Part shown: positions 7,926-17,017 of the stretch, one piece after another
How the letters are laid out: each line of letters begins with the position of its first letter
Position numbering within the stretch: position 1 is the first letter of the stretch
Assembly (NCBI RefSeq): GCF_003688995.1
Contig: NZ_PENI01000026.1
Span: forward strand, 1-64,000
Reading direction: 5' to 3'
Length of the DNA stretch: 64,000 nt
Origin: Streptomyces shenzhenensis
Lineage (GTDB): Bacteria > Actinomycetota > Actinomycetes > Streptomycetales > Streptomycetaceae
Notes under the pieces: generated by a model
What the model was told of the DNA's origin: nothing
Seen by the model: only the letters and a program-made list of their open reading frames with translations
Databases searched by the model: none
Made by a program: the position numbers and the translations under genes

Positions 7926-8567
7926 TCAGCCGGTCACGCCGTGTCGGACGGCCCACAGCGCGGCCTGGGTGCGGTCCGCGAGGTCCAGTTTCATCAGAAT
8001 GTTCGAGACGTGCGTCTTGACCGTCTTCTCGGACAGCACCAGGGCGCGGGCGATCTCCCGGTTGGAGCGGCCGTCGGCTATCAGGCCGAGCACCTCGCGC
8101 TCCCGCTCGGTGAGCGAACCTCCGCGGCCCTGGCCGGAGTTGGTCTCCTCCTGGGAGAGCAGCGCGCCGGCCACCTCCGGCTGGAGCAGGACGTGTCCTG
8201 CGTGCACGGAGCGGATGGCGCCGGCGAGCGCGTCGGGGTCCACGTCCTTGTAGACGTATCCGGCGGCGCCCGCGCGCAGGGCCGGGACCACCGTGCGCTG
8301 CTCGGTGAAGCTGGTGACGATCAGCACGCGCGCGGGGTTGCCGAGTTCCCGGAGCCTGCGCAGCGCCTCGATGCCGTCCATGCCCGGCATCTTGACGTCC
8401 ATCAGGACGACGTCGGGGCGCAGTTCCTCGGCACGGTCGACCCCTTCGGCGCCGTCGGCGGCCTCGCCGACGACCTCTATGTCGTCCTGCACCTCCAGGA
8501 AGGTGCGCAGTCCCCGGCGGACGACCTGATGGTCGTCGACGAGCACGACTCTGATTGCGTCAGCCAC
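7926..8567 (-). CDS. NarL/FixJ-type two-component response regulator
   Basis: This 213-aa protein has a receiver domain (about 5-120) with acidic pocket VDDH and phospho-acceptor D57 in VVLMDVKMPGMDG. A LuxR-type helix-turn-helix is at about 148-213 (LTEREREVLGLIADGRSN, SEKTVKTHVSNILMKLDL). Its ATG overlaps the last 8 nt of the kinase gene (8560-8729 side), so the two proteins are translationally coupled and form a pair. The target genes are unknown. The chaplin genes lie downstream on the same strand but behind their own ribosome sites and a gap of about 170 nt. Confidence 0.95.
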   Translation of the reverse strand: MADAIRVVLVDDHQVVRRGLRTFLEVQDDIEVVGEAADGAEGVDRAEELRPDVVLMDVKMPGMDGIEALRRLRELGNPARVLIVTSFTEQRTVVPALRAGAAGYVYKDVDPDALAGAIRSVHAGHVLLQPEVAGALLSQEETNSGQGRGGSLTEREREVLGLIADGRSNREIARALVLSEKTVKTHVSNILMKLDLADRTQAALWAVRHGVTG

Positions 8568-9729
8568 CAGGGACCTCCATCTCGATCGTGGTGCCCTTGC
8601 CGGGCGCCGATTCCACCGTCAGCGCGCCGCCGACGCCGTTCGCCCGGTCGCGCATGGAGACCAGGCCGAGATGGCGTCCCGCGCGGTGCACGGAGTGCGG
8701 GTCGAAGCCGCCGCCGTCGTCGGTGACGCGCAGCACGGCCCCGCCGCCGCGCCGGTTCACGGTCACGTCGACGTGCCCGGCGCCGGAGTGCCGCAGGGCG
8801 TTGTGCAGGGCTTCCTGGGCGACGCGCAGCAGGGCCTCCTCCTGGGCGGCCGGCAGGGCGCGGAAGCCTGTGCTCGCGAAGGTCACGCGCGCGGTGTGGG
8901 CGCGGTCGAGGACCTGGATCTGGGTGCGCAGGGTGGCGAGCAGGCCGTCCTCGTCGAGGGCCGCGGGCCGCAACTCGACGACGGCGGCGCGCAGTTCGTC
9001 GGCCGCCTCCGCGGCGAGCGCGGCCACCTGCTGCAACTCGCCCTTGGCGCGGGACGGGTCGCGGTCGACGAGGCGGGCCGCCGCCTGGGCGGTCAGGCGC
9101 AGCGAGAAGAGCTTCTGGCTGACCGCGTCGTGCAGTTCGTGGGCGAGGCGGGAGCGTTCCTCGGCGATGGTCAGTTCGCGGCTGCGCTCGTAGAGGCGGG
9201 CGTTGGTCAGGGCGATGGCGGCGTGCTGGGCGAGGATGGCGAGGAGTTCCTCGTCCTCCTCGGTGAAGCCGCAGTCGCCGGCCTGCCCGGGGTCCGGGTG
9301 GTGTTCCTTCGGGTGGCGCCGCTTGTTGGCGAGGAACAGCGCGCCGATGGCCTCGTCGCCGTCGCGGATCGGCAGGCCCAGGAAGTCGGACAGCTCGGGG
9401 TGGGCGGCGGGCCAGCCCTCGAAGCGCGGATCCTTGCGGACGTCGGCGAGGCGCACGGGGGTGGTCTCGTGCAGCATCGCGGCCAGGATGCCGTGCTGGC
9501 GCGGGAGCGGGCCGATGGCCTTCCACTGGGCGTCGCTGACGCCGTCGACCACGAACTGGGCGAACCCGCCGTGGTCGTCCGGGACGCCGAGTGCGGCGTA
9601 GTGCGCGTCGAGCAGCTCGCGGGCCGAGGCGACGATCGTCTTGAGGACGTCGCGCACCTCCAGGTGCCTGCTCATGGCCAGGAGCGCGGAACTGACCGCG
9701 GCGAGGCCGGACCGGGGGCCGTGACTCAT
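8560..9729 (-). CDS. GAF-domain sensor histidine kinase (HisKA_3 type)
   Basis: This 389-aa cytoplasmic kinase has an N-terminal GAF sensor domain (about 25-180, including LGLPIRDGDEAIGALFLANK), then a dimerisation/phospho-transfer block EERSRLAHELHDAVSQKL with likely phospho-His H200, then an HATPase_c domain (N box AQEALHNALRHSG, G box DDGGGFDP, second glycine loop near LGLVSMRDRANGVGG). There is no membrane segment, so it senses an internal or diffusible signal. It feeds the overlapping response regulator. The ATG at 9727-9729 follows GTGAGGAC. The longer open frame upstream is not supported by coding features. Confidence 0.93.
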   Translation of the reverse strand: MSHGPRSGLAAVSSALLAMSRHLEVRDVLKTIVASARELLDAHYAALGVPDDHGGFAQFVVDGVSDAQWKAIGPLPRQHGILAAMLHETTPVRLADVRKDPRFEGWPAAHPELSDFLGLPIRDGDEAIGALFLANKRRHPKEHHPDPGQAGDCGFTEEDEELLAILAQHAAIALTNARLYERSRELTIAEERSRLAHELHDAVSQKLFSLRLTAQAAARLVDRDPSRAKGELQQVAALAAEAADELRAAVVELRPAALDEDGLLATLRTQIQVLDRAHTARVTFASTGFRALPAAQEEALLRVAQEALHNALRHSGAGHVDVTVNRRGGGAVLRVTDDGGGFDPHSVHRAGRHLGLVSMRDRANGVGGALTVESAPGKGTTIEMEVPGG

Positions 9730-9880
9730 GTCCTCACGGTACCGGCGGGGTACGACAGCGCGGATCGGCCCGGTGACCACCGAGGCTGGGCCGGTGGGCG
9801 TAGGACCACCGGTGTAGGTACCGGGCCCCGGAGCGTTGCGGCCCGTCTCCGAGGCGGGTGAGACCGAGGGGCCGGTTGTC

Positions 9881-10224
9881 ATGCCGGTAGCGATCACCAC
9901 GGGTGCGTCGAAGGGGAGGCCAGGACCGGGGAGGTCGCCGACGCCGGGCACGGGTCCGAGCCGGTGGCCGCGGCGCGTGCGCTGGGCGCGGGGCCGCTGG
10001 TGCGGCTGGCCGCGCTGCCCCTGGACGGGCTGCGCAGGGCGGACGCGGCGGCCGGGGCGTACAGGACGTGGGGCGGCTACGGGGCCTCGAAGGCGGCCCT
10101 GGAGCAGCTGGCGGCGGTGCTGGGCGAGGAGGAGCCGGGGCTGCGGGCGCCCGCGCTCCTGCGGCTGCTGGACAAGCGCCCGGCGAGCGGCCGGTACGGG
10201 GCGTCGTCGCTGCTGGAGAGGTGA
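9881..10224 (+). pseudogene. Decayed short-chain dehydrogenase gene
   Basis: Fragments of an SDR remain. MPVAITTGASKG (from 9881) is the N-terminal cofactor loop in one frame. The rest is in a second frame: PLVRLAALPLDGLRRAD, then WGGYGASKAALEQLAAVLGEEEP (the SDR Tyr/Lys helix), then PALLRLLDKRPASGRY and a stop at 10224. The stretches that should hold the Rossmann core, the NNAG region and the loop after the active-site helix are missing. Only about 340 nt of a usual 700 nt is left. It precedes a second decayed gene, as the intact SDR-queA pair does in relatives (recalled order). Confidence 0.78.
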
Positions 10225-10248
10225 CGGGGCCGGCGTTGCGGGTGTCGG

Positions 10249-10740
10249 GTGAGCCGTACGGCTGCTCGTGTCGCGCGGCTGCTGTGGGCCGGGGGTCTGC
10301 CGGTCGTGAACGCCTCGCCGACGCTGGCCGCCGCGGTGACGGGCGGACCCCTGGGATCCGGACGGCGGAGACACCACGCGCGCGTGCGGGCGGGCCCGCG
10401 GGTACATGAGGGCGGCTGCCGGACGGCACACGGCCGGCGCTGGAGGAGCCGCTGGGCGAGCGGGTGTATGCGGCTGCGGCAGGCGCGGGAGTCCGGGACG
10501 GAGGTCACCGGGCTGCTGCGGGAGCACGGGCGCCCCATCCGCTACGCCTGCACGGAGCGGGACCAGCCGTAGTCGGCATGTCGGACGGCGTTCGCACAGC
10601 CGATGCCGGACGGGGCGGGCAGCCGGGGTCACGAGGTCGTGCTGGGTGGGCTCTGCCCGTGGCAGGAGTTCGGCGGTGTGCATCTCGTCCTCCTGGAGGA
10701 GAAGCCTCACACAGAGCATTGCTACAGCAACTCTCCGTGA
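10249..10740 (+). pseudogene. Decayed queA-like gene (SAM:tRNA ribosyltransferase-isomerase family)
   Basis: Three separated blocks match the actinobacterial QueA-like family: ARLLWAGGLPVVNASPTLAAAV near the start, TGLLREHGRPIRYACTERDQ (ending near 10566, stop at 10570), and the C-terminus WQEFGGVHLVLLEEKPHTEH followed by CYSNSP and a stop at 10738-10740, in a different frame. The middle is shifted or lost: about 490 nt remain of the roughly 1,050 expected. No start, no continuous frame and no catalytic core survive. Neighbouring genes look intact, so decay is local to this gene and the SDR before it. Confidence 0.75.
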
Positions 10741-11040
10741 GAGTAACACCGGGTCCGTGTGACCCCGCACATAGGGCGCGGATCACTTACGAAGACATAT
10801 AGGAGATAAATAGGACTGCTGCGAGCGGGAAAGACGTTCCAGCTTGTCCCGATTTGCCCCTCACTCATCCACTACCGCGAATCGTACGTCACATCTTTGC
10901 CATGGGTTTTTGCGACCGCTAAGAATGGCTGCCGTCGCTCAACGCCGCGGATTTCCGTCCGCGGCGGCCGTGCGGAGAGGAACCGATTTCCCCCGCAGTA
11001 CGGAAGCGGCCTCCGCGCTATTCGAAAAGGTCCATCTGCC
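10741..11040 (+). promoter_or_regulatory. 300-nt leader region of the transglycosylase gene
   Basis: No gene is visible. The first part is unusually AT-rich for this genome (around ACGAAGACATATAGGAGATA, 10788-10807). The second part has a 9-bp hairpin, CGCCGCGGA (10943-10951) with TCCGCGGCG (10958-10966), followed by purine-rich GGAGAGGAACC. A structured 5' leader is likely. Cell-wall hydrolase genes in actinobacteria are often under c-di-AMP (ydaO) riboswitches, but I cannot match the conserved 3' part, so it is left unnamed. Confidence 0.4.
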
Positions 11041-11778
11041 ATGCCCAAGAACATCAGCACTCGAGATCTCGGTCGGACGCTGACCAAGCAGCACAAGATC
11101 GCGATCGCCGGTGTCGGTGCCCTCGGTGCCGCCGCTGTCGCCTTCTCCGCTGTTCCCAGCAGCGCGGAGACCGTCACCTCCTCCTCAGCCCCCGTCCCCG
11201 CCGCCCAGGTGGCGTACAGCGGCGAGCAGATCAAGGACGTCAAGGGAACCATCACCGACCAGCTCGCCGCCCAGAACGTGAAGCTGGAAGCCATCGCGAC
11301 GCAGAAGAAGGCCGCGGCCGAGACCGCGAAGCAGCAGGCCGAGACCGCCGCGAAGAACGCGGCCGCCAAGAAGGCCGCCCAGGAGCGCGCCGCGCAGCAG
11401 ACCGCGAGCCGGTCCGCGCAGCGTCTCGACGTCCAGCCGGTCGCCGCGAAGACCTACAGCAACAACCTCGACGGCTGGATCCGGGAGTCCCTCGACATCA
11501 TGAAGAGCAAGGGCATCCCGGGCAGTTACTACGGGCTGCACCGCAACATCATGCGGGAGTCCTCCGGCAACCCGAACGCCATCAACAACTGGGACATCAA
11601 CGCCATCAACGGCATCCCGTCCAAGGGGCTGCTCCAGGTCATCCCGCCGACCTTCAAGGCGTACCACGTCACGGGCACGTCCTGGAACATCTACGACCCG
11701 GTCGCCAACATCACGGCTGCCGCCAACTACGCGGCCCACCGGTACGGCTCGATCGACAACGTCAACAGCGCGTACTGA
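11041..11778 (+). CDS. Secreted lytic transglycosylase (SLT domain)
   Basis: This 245-aa exported protein has a Tat/Sec-like signal (about 1-43, ending near PSSA), an Ala/Lys/Gln-rich coiled-coil stalk (about 70-130) and a C-terminal SLT lysozyme-like domain (about 150-245). The domain motifs are IMRESSGNPNAIN with the likely catalytic Glu, KGLLQVIPPTFKAY and ANITAAANYAAHRYG. It probably cleaves peptidoglycan glycan strands during growth, germination or sporulation. The ATG at 11041 follows AAAAGG. A long leader precedes it and a strong terminator follows. Confidence 0.92.
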   Translation: MPKNISTRDLGRTLTKQHKIAIAGVGALGAAAVAFSAVPSSAETVTSSSAPVPAAQVAYSGEQIKDVKGTITDQLAAQNVKLEAIATQKKAAAETAKQQAETAAKNAAAKKAAQERAAQQTASRSAQRLDVQPVAAKTYSNNLDGWIRESLDIMKSKGIPGSYYGLHRNIMRESSGNPNAINNWDINAINGIPSKGLLQVIPPTFKAYHVTGTSWNIYDPVANITAAANYAAHRYGSIDNVNSAY

Positions 11779-11809
11779 GGCGGGCGCGGGCCTCAGTCGT
11801 GAACGCCGA

Positions 11810-11840
11810 AGGGCGGCACCCGGTGACCGGGTGCCGCCCT
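11810..11840. terminator. Hairpin terminator between convergent genes
   Basis: AGGGCGGCACCCGG (11810-11823) and CCGGGTGCCGCCCT (11827-11840) form a perfect 14-bp stem with loop TGA. It lies between the transglycosylase and the FHA-ABC exporter genes and could stop both. Confidence 0.8.
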
Positions 11841-11868
11841 TGGCCCGTCTTCACAGCCCGCAACGCGC

Positions 11869-14367
11869 CTACTTGCGCATGACCTCGGGCTCGTGGCGGC
11901 GCAGGAAGCGCGCCACGAAGAAGCCGCAGATCACACCGAGGGCGATCAGCGCGGCCATGTCCATGCCCCAGGCGCCGACGGTGTGGTCCCACAGCGGGTC
12001 GGTGTCCCCGGCCGTCTCCGGCGGGCTGATCTTGTTGAAGTCCAGCGTGGCGCCCGCGGCGGCGACGGCCCAGCGCGACGGCATCAGATACGAGAACTCG
12101 TTGACACCGATCGAGCCGTGCAGGGCGAACAGACAGCCCGTGAACACCACCTGGATGATCGCGAACATCACCAGCAGCGGCATGGTCTTCTCGGCCGTCT
12201 TCACCAGCGAGGAGATGATCAGGCCGAACATCATCGAGGTGAAGCCCAGCGCCATGATCGGCAGCGACAGCTCGACCAGCGTGGCGCCGCCGAGGACCAG
12301 GCCCTCCTCCGGGAGCTCCCGGCTCGCGAAGCCGATCACGCCGACCAGCAGGCCCTGCAGCACGGTGATCATGCCGAGCACGAAGACCTTGGACATCAGG
12401 TAGGCCGAGCGCGAGAGGCCGGTCGCGCGCTCCCGCTCGTAGATGACCCGTTCCTTGATCAGCTCACGGACGGAGTTCGCGGCGCCGGCGAAGCAGGCGC
12501 CGACCGCGAGGATCAGCAGGACAGTGGTCGCGGTGCCGTTGGGGACGATCTGGCCGTTGGCGCGCGGCGGGTTGGGCAGCAGCCCCCGATCCGCGTCGAT
12601 CAGCAGACTCACCGCGCCGAGCACGGCCGGCAGGATCACCATCAGGGCGAGGAAGCCCCGGTCGGAGACGATCACCGAGACGTAGCGGCGTACCAGCGTG
12701 CCGAACTGCGACATCCAGCCCTGCGGCTTCGGCGGCCTCATCGCCTGCATCGGCGGCACCTGTACGGACTGCGGCGCGACCGCGTCGATGTCCGCGGCGT
12801 ACATCTGGTAGTGCTGCGAGCCCTTCCAGCGGCCGGCCCAGTCGTAGTCGCGGTAGTTCTCGAAGGCGGAGAAGACGTCGGCCCAGGTGTCGTAGCCGAA
12901 GAAGTTCAGCGCTTCCTCGGGCGGGCCGAAGTAGGCGACCGCGCCGCCCGGGGCCATCACCAGGAGCTTGTCGCACAGGGCCAGTTCGGCGACGGAGTGG
13001 GTGACGACGAGGACCGTGCGGCCGTCGTCGGCGAGGCCGCGGAGCAGCTGCATGACATCGCGGTCCATGCCCGGGTCGAGACCGGAGGTCGGCTCGTCCA
13101 GGAAGATCAACGACGGCTTGGTGAGCAGCTCCAGGGCCACCGAGACCCGCTTGCGCTGGCCGCCGGAGAGGGAGGTGACCTTCTTCTCCTTGTGGATGTC
13201 CAGCTTCAGCTCGCGCAGCACCTCGTCGATGCGGGCCTCGCGCTCGGCGGCCGTGGTGTCGGCCGGGAAGCGCAGCTTGGCCGCGTACTTGAGGGCCTTC
13301 TTGACGGTCAGCTCCTTGTGCAGGATGTCGTCCTGCGGGACCAGACCGATGCGCTGGCGCAGCTCGGCGAACTGCTTGTACAGGTCGCGGTTGTCGTAGA
13401 GGACCTCGCCCTGGTTGGCGGGCCGGTAGCCGGTGAGCGCCTTGAGCAGCGTCGACTTGCCCGAACCGGACGGGCCGATGACCGCGATCACGGACTTCTC
13501 CGGGACGCCGAAGGAGACGTCCTTGAGGATCTGCTTGCCGCCGTCGACCGTGACGGTCAGATGGCGGGCCGAGAAGGAGACCTCACCGGTGTCGACGAAC
13601 TCTTCCAGCCGGTCGCCGATGATACGGAAGGTGGAGTGACCGACGCCGACGATGTCGTTCGGGCCGAGCAGCGCCGAGCCGCCCTTGGCGATCGGCTGGC
13701 CGTTGACGTACGTGCCGTTGTGGGAGCCGAGGTCGCGGATCTCCATCCGGCCGTCGGGCGTCGCGTGGAACTCGGCGTGGTTGCGGGAGACCTGGAGGTC
13801 GGAGACGACCAGGTCGTTCTCCAGGGCACGGCCGATGCGCATCACGCGGCCGAGCGCGAACTGGTGGAACGTGGTCGGGCTGCGGTCGCCGTAGACCGGC
13901 GGCGCCCCCGCGCCACCGTCGGGGCCCTGCTGCTGCGGGATAGACGGCTGCTGGACCGCCTGCTGCGGCTGCTGCCGGTCCGGCTGCTGCGGCTGCTGGG
14001 CCCAGCCGGCCCCCGCGCCCTGGGCCGCGTACGGCTGTTGCTGCGGCTGCGCGGCCACGGCCGCGGCACCGGACAGGGTCACCTGCGGCCCGTCGGTGGC
14101 GTTGCCGAGGTGCACGGCCGAGCCGGGACCGAGCTCCCGCTGCTGGATCCGCTGGCCCTGCACGAAGGTGCCGTTGGTGCTGCCGTGGTCCTCGATGACC
14201 CAACTGCGGCCGTTGAAGCTGACCGTGGCGTGCCGCCAGGAGACCCTGGCGTCGTCGAACACGATGTCTCCCTGCGGATCGCGTCCGAGGGTGTAGGGCC
14301 TGGACGGGTCGAGCGTCCAGGTCTGTCCGTTTGATTGCAGTACGAGTTCCGGCACTCCATGCCCCAC
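11869..14367 (-). CDS. FHA-FHA-ABC exporter fusion (Rv1747-like)
   Basis: This 832-aa single-chain ABC exporter carries two phospho-threonine-reading FHA domains (about 26-90 with GRDPQGDIV and HGSTNGTFV, and about 174-245 with GRALENDLV and SHNGTYVNG). A Gln/Pro-rich linker (about 105-150) separates them. The ATPase has Walker A GPSGSGKST at 298-306, signature LSGGQRKR and Walker B LIFLDEPTSGLDP. An ABC2 membrane domain (about 560-825) has six segments. The layout matches Mycobacterium Rv1747, which is regulated by Ser/Thr kinase phosphorylation. The cargo is probably a lipid or cell-wall component (inferred). A GTG at 14353-14355 is an alternative start. Confidence 0.93.
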   Translation of the reverse strand: MGHGVPELVLQSNGQTWTLDPSRPYTLGRDPQGDIVFDDARVSWRHATVSFNGRSWVIEDHGSTNGTFVQGQRIQQRELGPGSAVHLGNATDGPQVTLSGAAAVAAQPQQQPYAAQGAGAGWAQQPQQPDRQQPQQAVQQPSIPQQQGPDGGAGAPPVYGDRSPTTFHQFALGRVMRIGRALENDLVVSDLQVSRNHAEFHATPDGRMEIRDLGSHNGTYVNGQPIAKGGSALLGPNDIVGVGHSTFRIIGDRLEEFVDTGEVSFSARHLTVTVDGGKQILKDVSFGVPEKSVIAVIGPSGSGKSTLLKALTGYRPANQGEVLYDNRDLYKQFAELRQRIGLVPQDDILHKELTVKKALKYAAKLRFPADTTAAEREARIDEVLRELKLDIHKEKKVTSLSGGQRKRVSVALELLTKPSLIFLDEPTSGLDPGMDRDVMQLLRGLADDGRTVLVVTHSVAELALCDKLLVMAPGGAVAYFGPPEEALNFFGYDTWADVFSAFENYRDYDWAGRWKGSQHYQMYAADIDAVAPQSVQVPPMQAMRPPKPQGWMSQFGTLVRRYVSVIVSDRGFLALMVILPAVLGAVSLLIDADRGLLPNPPRANGQIVPNGTATTVLLILAVGACFAGAANSVRELIKERVIYERERATGLSRSAYLMSKVFVLGMITVLQGLLVGVIGFASRELPEEGLVLGGATLVELSLPIMALGFTSMMFGLIISSLVKTAEKTMPLLVMFAIIQVVFTGCLFALHGSIGVNEFSYLMPSRWAVAAAGATLDFNKISPPETAGDTDPLWDHTVGAWGMDMAALIALGVICGFFVARFLRRHEPEVMRK

Positions 14368-14595
14368 TGAGTTGTCCCCCGATTTTCCCCCGTCGCAGGG
14401 AGTCTAGGGATGTCGAACATCGTGGGGAACTATTCCAGGCTCGTACCTCTGACCGAAAGTCGGGCCTTGTCACGAGCGCGTACCAGCGCTTCGACTTCCT
14501 CCATTGACGGGGTTGAAACCGGCCCGGAGAGTGGTAATCCCCCGCGAGGGGGGCATGCGCGGCCGACGGCCGCGCCGCGGATCGGGGGGTCTGCC

Positions 14596-16281
14596 ATGGG
14601 AGTCGGGACCGAGCGGCACGGCGGGCGGCTGCCGTGGGGAGATGTCCTGTTGTCCGCGATCGCCGCCGTGAGCTGGGCGTTGATCGGGATGGCGGGCACG
14701 GCCGCGCTCGGTCTGCATCTGCTGGAGGCCGACTCGACCGGCTCACTGGGCCCGATGACGGCGGCGGTTGTGGCGCTCGGGGCGGGTGGTTCCCTCTCGC
14801 CGTCCGGAGATCTGTCCGCTTTCGGGCTGAAAGGCGCGGCGACACATACGGCCGTCGAGATCACGCCACTCGGCGTGGGCCTCGTGGGTGCCCTGCTGTT
14901 GTCGTGGTTCTTCCTGCGGTCCCTGCGCGCGTCCGCAGTTGTGCTCGCCCCGTCCGAACTCCTCGCGCGCGCCGGGGCGGTGGTCGCGCTGTTCGTGGCG
15001 ATGCTGGGCGGGCTCGCCTGGGCCGGGCACGATGTCGTCACGATCGACGGCGGTGCGCTCGGGCTGGACGAGCTGCCCGGTTCGGGCGGCGGTGGCCTCG
15101 GTGTCCCCGGGCTCGGTGACCTCGGGGACATCGGCGGGCTGCTGCCCGACCGGATCGGCGACCTGATCGACGCGAAGGCGGCGGTCGGCTTCACCGTGGA
15201 CACGGCGCCCACCCTGCTCGGCGGTCTGGGCTGGTCCACCGGCGTGCTGCTGATCGCGCTGCTCGCCTCGCGCCGCACTCCCCTGCCGCGCGGCCTGGAC
15301 GCCGTGCACCGGGTGGTCCGGCCGGCGGTCTCGGCCCTCGTCGGTGTGCTCGTCGTGGCCGTCGTGGCGGGGCTCGCGGCGGCGGCGTACGCGGCGATCG
15401 GCGACGACCGTCCCCGGCGCATCGCCGGTGCGGCGCTGCTCGGCGCGCCCAACGGGGTGTGGCTGGGCGTCCCCCTCGGGCTGTTCGTGCCCTTCGACGG
15501 CCGGGCCATGGGCGCCCTGACCGTGCTGCTGCCCGATCCGCTGGACCGGCTCCTCGCCGGGCGGCCCGAGCAGCCGGTGACGCTCGGGCGGCTGGCCGAG
15601 CTGGACGGGCGGGTGTGGCTGCTCGGGGTGGCGGCGGCGCTCATGATGCTGTCGGCGGGGGTGCTGACCGCGGTGCGGACTCCGGTGGGGGCGCGTGGCG
15701 GCCCGGGGACGGCGGGAGGTCCCGGTCCGTACGGTCTTGGCGTCGCCGGGTTCGCGGGGCGCTGTGCGCTGCGGCTGGGGGTCGCGACCGCGCTGACGCT
15801 GCCGCTGCTCGCCTGGCTGGCCGATGTCTCCGTGGGCGCCTCGCTGTCCGTGCTGGGCCTCGACGCGCTCGGCGCCGGCGTCGAACTGCATGGGCGTCTC
15901 GGTACGGCCCTGTTGCTCGGGGCCGCGTGGGGTGCCGGGGCGGGGGCGGCGGGCGCGCTGCTCGCCTGGGTGTCCGGGGCCGCGGGCCGGCAGGCGGCAC
16001 CGTTGGCCCTGGGCGACCCGGCGAGCGGTGCCGGCGGGCCTGCGTACGGGCCGCTCGGCGACGCCGTGGGCAGCGGGCCGTACCGGCCCGGGGCGCCGTA
16101 CCGACCGCCCGACCCCGGTACGAATCCCTACCTCCGGCCGCCCGGCGATACGTACGGTGCCCCCACGGTGCCCCGTCCGCTCGACCCGCCGCCCCGGCCC
16201 CGGTACCGCCCCGACGAGGACCCGCCTCCCCCAACGAGACCGGACGCTCCACCGACCGTCCACGACGACGACACGGGGTGA
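14596..16281 (+). CDS. Streptophobe-type polytopic membrane protein
   Basis: This 561-aa membrane protein has about eight to ten predicted hydrophobic segments. The first is DVLLSAIAAVSWALIGMAG and the last is near ALLLGAAWGAGAGAAGALL. A Gly/Leu-rich extracytoplasmic loop (about 155-190) and a Pro/Tyr/Asp-rich cytoplasmic tail (about 475-561, with PPRPRYRPDEDPPPP) are also visible. It belongs to the streptomycete-specific streptophobe family, whose function is unknown. It is divergent from the FHA-ABC gene and shares its upstream region. The Pro-rich tail could be a phosphorylation or FHA-binding target (speculative). The ATG at 14596 follows GGGGGG; the earlier ATG at 14410 lacks support. 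Confidence 0.82.
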   Translation: MGVGTERHGGRLPWGDVLLSAIAAVSWALIGMAGTAALGLHLLEADSTGSLGPMTAAVVALGAGGSLSPSGDLSAFGLKGAATHTAVEITPLGVGLVGALLLSWFFLRSLRASAVVLAPSELLARAGAVVALFVAMLGGLAWAGHDVVTIDGGALGLDELPGSGGGGLGVPGLGDLGDIGGLLPDRIGDLIDAKAAVGFTVDTAPTLLGGLGWSTGVLLIALLASRRTPLPRGLDAVHRVVRPAVSALVGVLVVAVVAGLAAAAYAAIGDDRPRRIAGAALLGAPNGVWLGVPLGLFVPFDGRAMGALTVLLPDPLDRLLAGRPEQPVTLGRLAELDGRVWLLGVAAALMMLSAGVLTAVRTPVGARGGPGTAGGPGPYGLGVAGFAGRCALRLGVATALTLPLLAWLADVSVGASLSVLGLDALGAGVELHGRLGTALLLGAAWGAGAGAAGALLAWVSGAAGRQAAPLALGDPASGAGGPAYGPLGDAVGSGPYRPGAPYRPPDPGTNPYLRPPGDTYGAPTVPRPLDPPPRPRYRPDEDPPPPTRPDAPPTVHDDDTG

Positions 16282-16880
16282 CTCCGTCGCCACTGCGGAC
16301 CACGCTCGCCGCGGGGTGAACGGGGCGGCACGTGGTGCGGAGACGCGAACGCGCGAGGGCGGTCGGCGACAGGGCAGCCCTACGCGGCCGCAGCCGGACG
16401 GGCGCGACCGATCCAGGAGCGCGCCTCGCGACGGACGGCACGCGGGCGAGCCGGGCGGCACCTGGTGCAGGAACACGGACGTGTGAGGGCGGCCGATGAT
16501 GGGGCGGGCCGTGCGACCGCGAACTGGCCGGGCGCCAGGCCCCGGCGGCGGCACGCGTCGCCGCTGCCGACCGCGGTCACCGCAGGGGCAAGCGGGACGG
16601 CCCATGCGCGCGAAGGCAGGCGACGACGGAGCGGCCCGCACGGCCCCATCCGGACGGGGAACGACCGATCGCCAGAACCACGTCGTCCGGGCGACAGCAC
16701 GCGACCACCCCGTCGCAGCTACGGACCGCAGCGGCACCTAGTGCGGAGACGCGAACACGCGAGGGCGCCCGATGACGGGGCAAGCCGTGCAAGCGCGAAC
16801 CGGACGGGCGCCAGGAGCGCGTCTCCCGGCGGCGGCGCGCGGTCGTCCTGTCGTCACTGCGGGCCGCGTGCTGTGACGGG
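16282..16880 (+). repeat. Degenerate tandem repeat array, unit about 130-140 bp
   Basis: This intergenic region of about 735 nt has no credible gene. Four diverged units begin near 16325 (GCGGCACGTGGTGCGGAGAC), 16455 (GCGGCACCTGGTGCAGGAAC), 16595 (GACGGCCCATGCGCGCGAAG) and 16731 (GCGGCACCTAGTGCGGAGAC), a spacing of 130-140 bp. Units share GCGAGGGCG.CGAT.A.GGGGC and GGACGGGCGC..AGGAGCG blocks and end near CACTGCGG.CC. Frames open through it on both strands but none matches a protein family. It is likely an expanded and eroded repeat between the streptophobe-type gene and serB. Confidence 0.6.
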
Positions 16881-17017
16881 GCCGGTCAGTCGGGGGCGTG
16901 GGTGAAGAGAAGCGTGGGCGCAAGGCTTCCGACACCGATTCGACACCTATTGTTCCGTGTCCGCCAGGCGGACCTCAGGGGCATAAGGCACAGGGTGCCG
17001 GATACGGTGGACGCACC

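Noticed and set aside
14410..14595. Longer start for the streptophobe-type protein
   Set aside because: The extra 62 residues lack conservation features and a ribosome site.
16282..16880. CRISPR array
   Set aside because: Units are long and diverged, with no constant short repeat or unique spacers and no cas genes.
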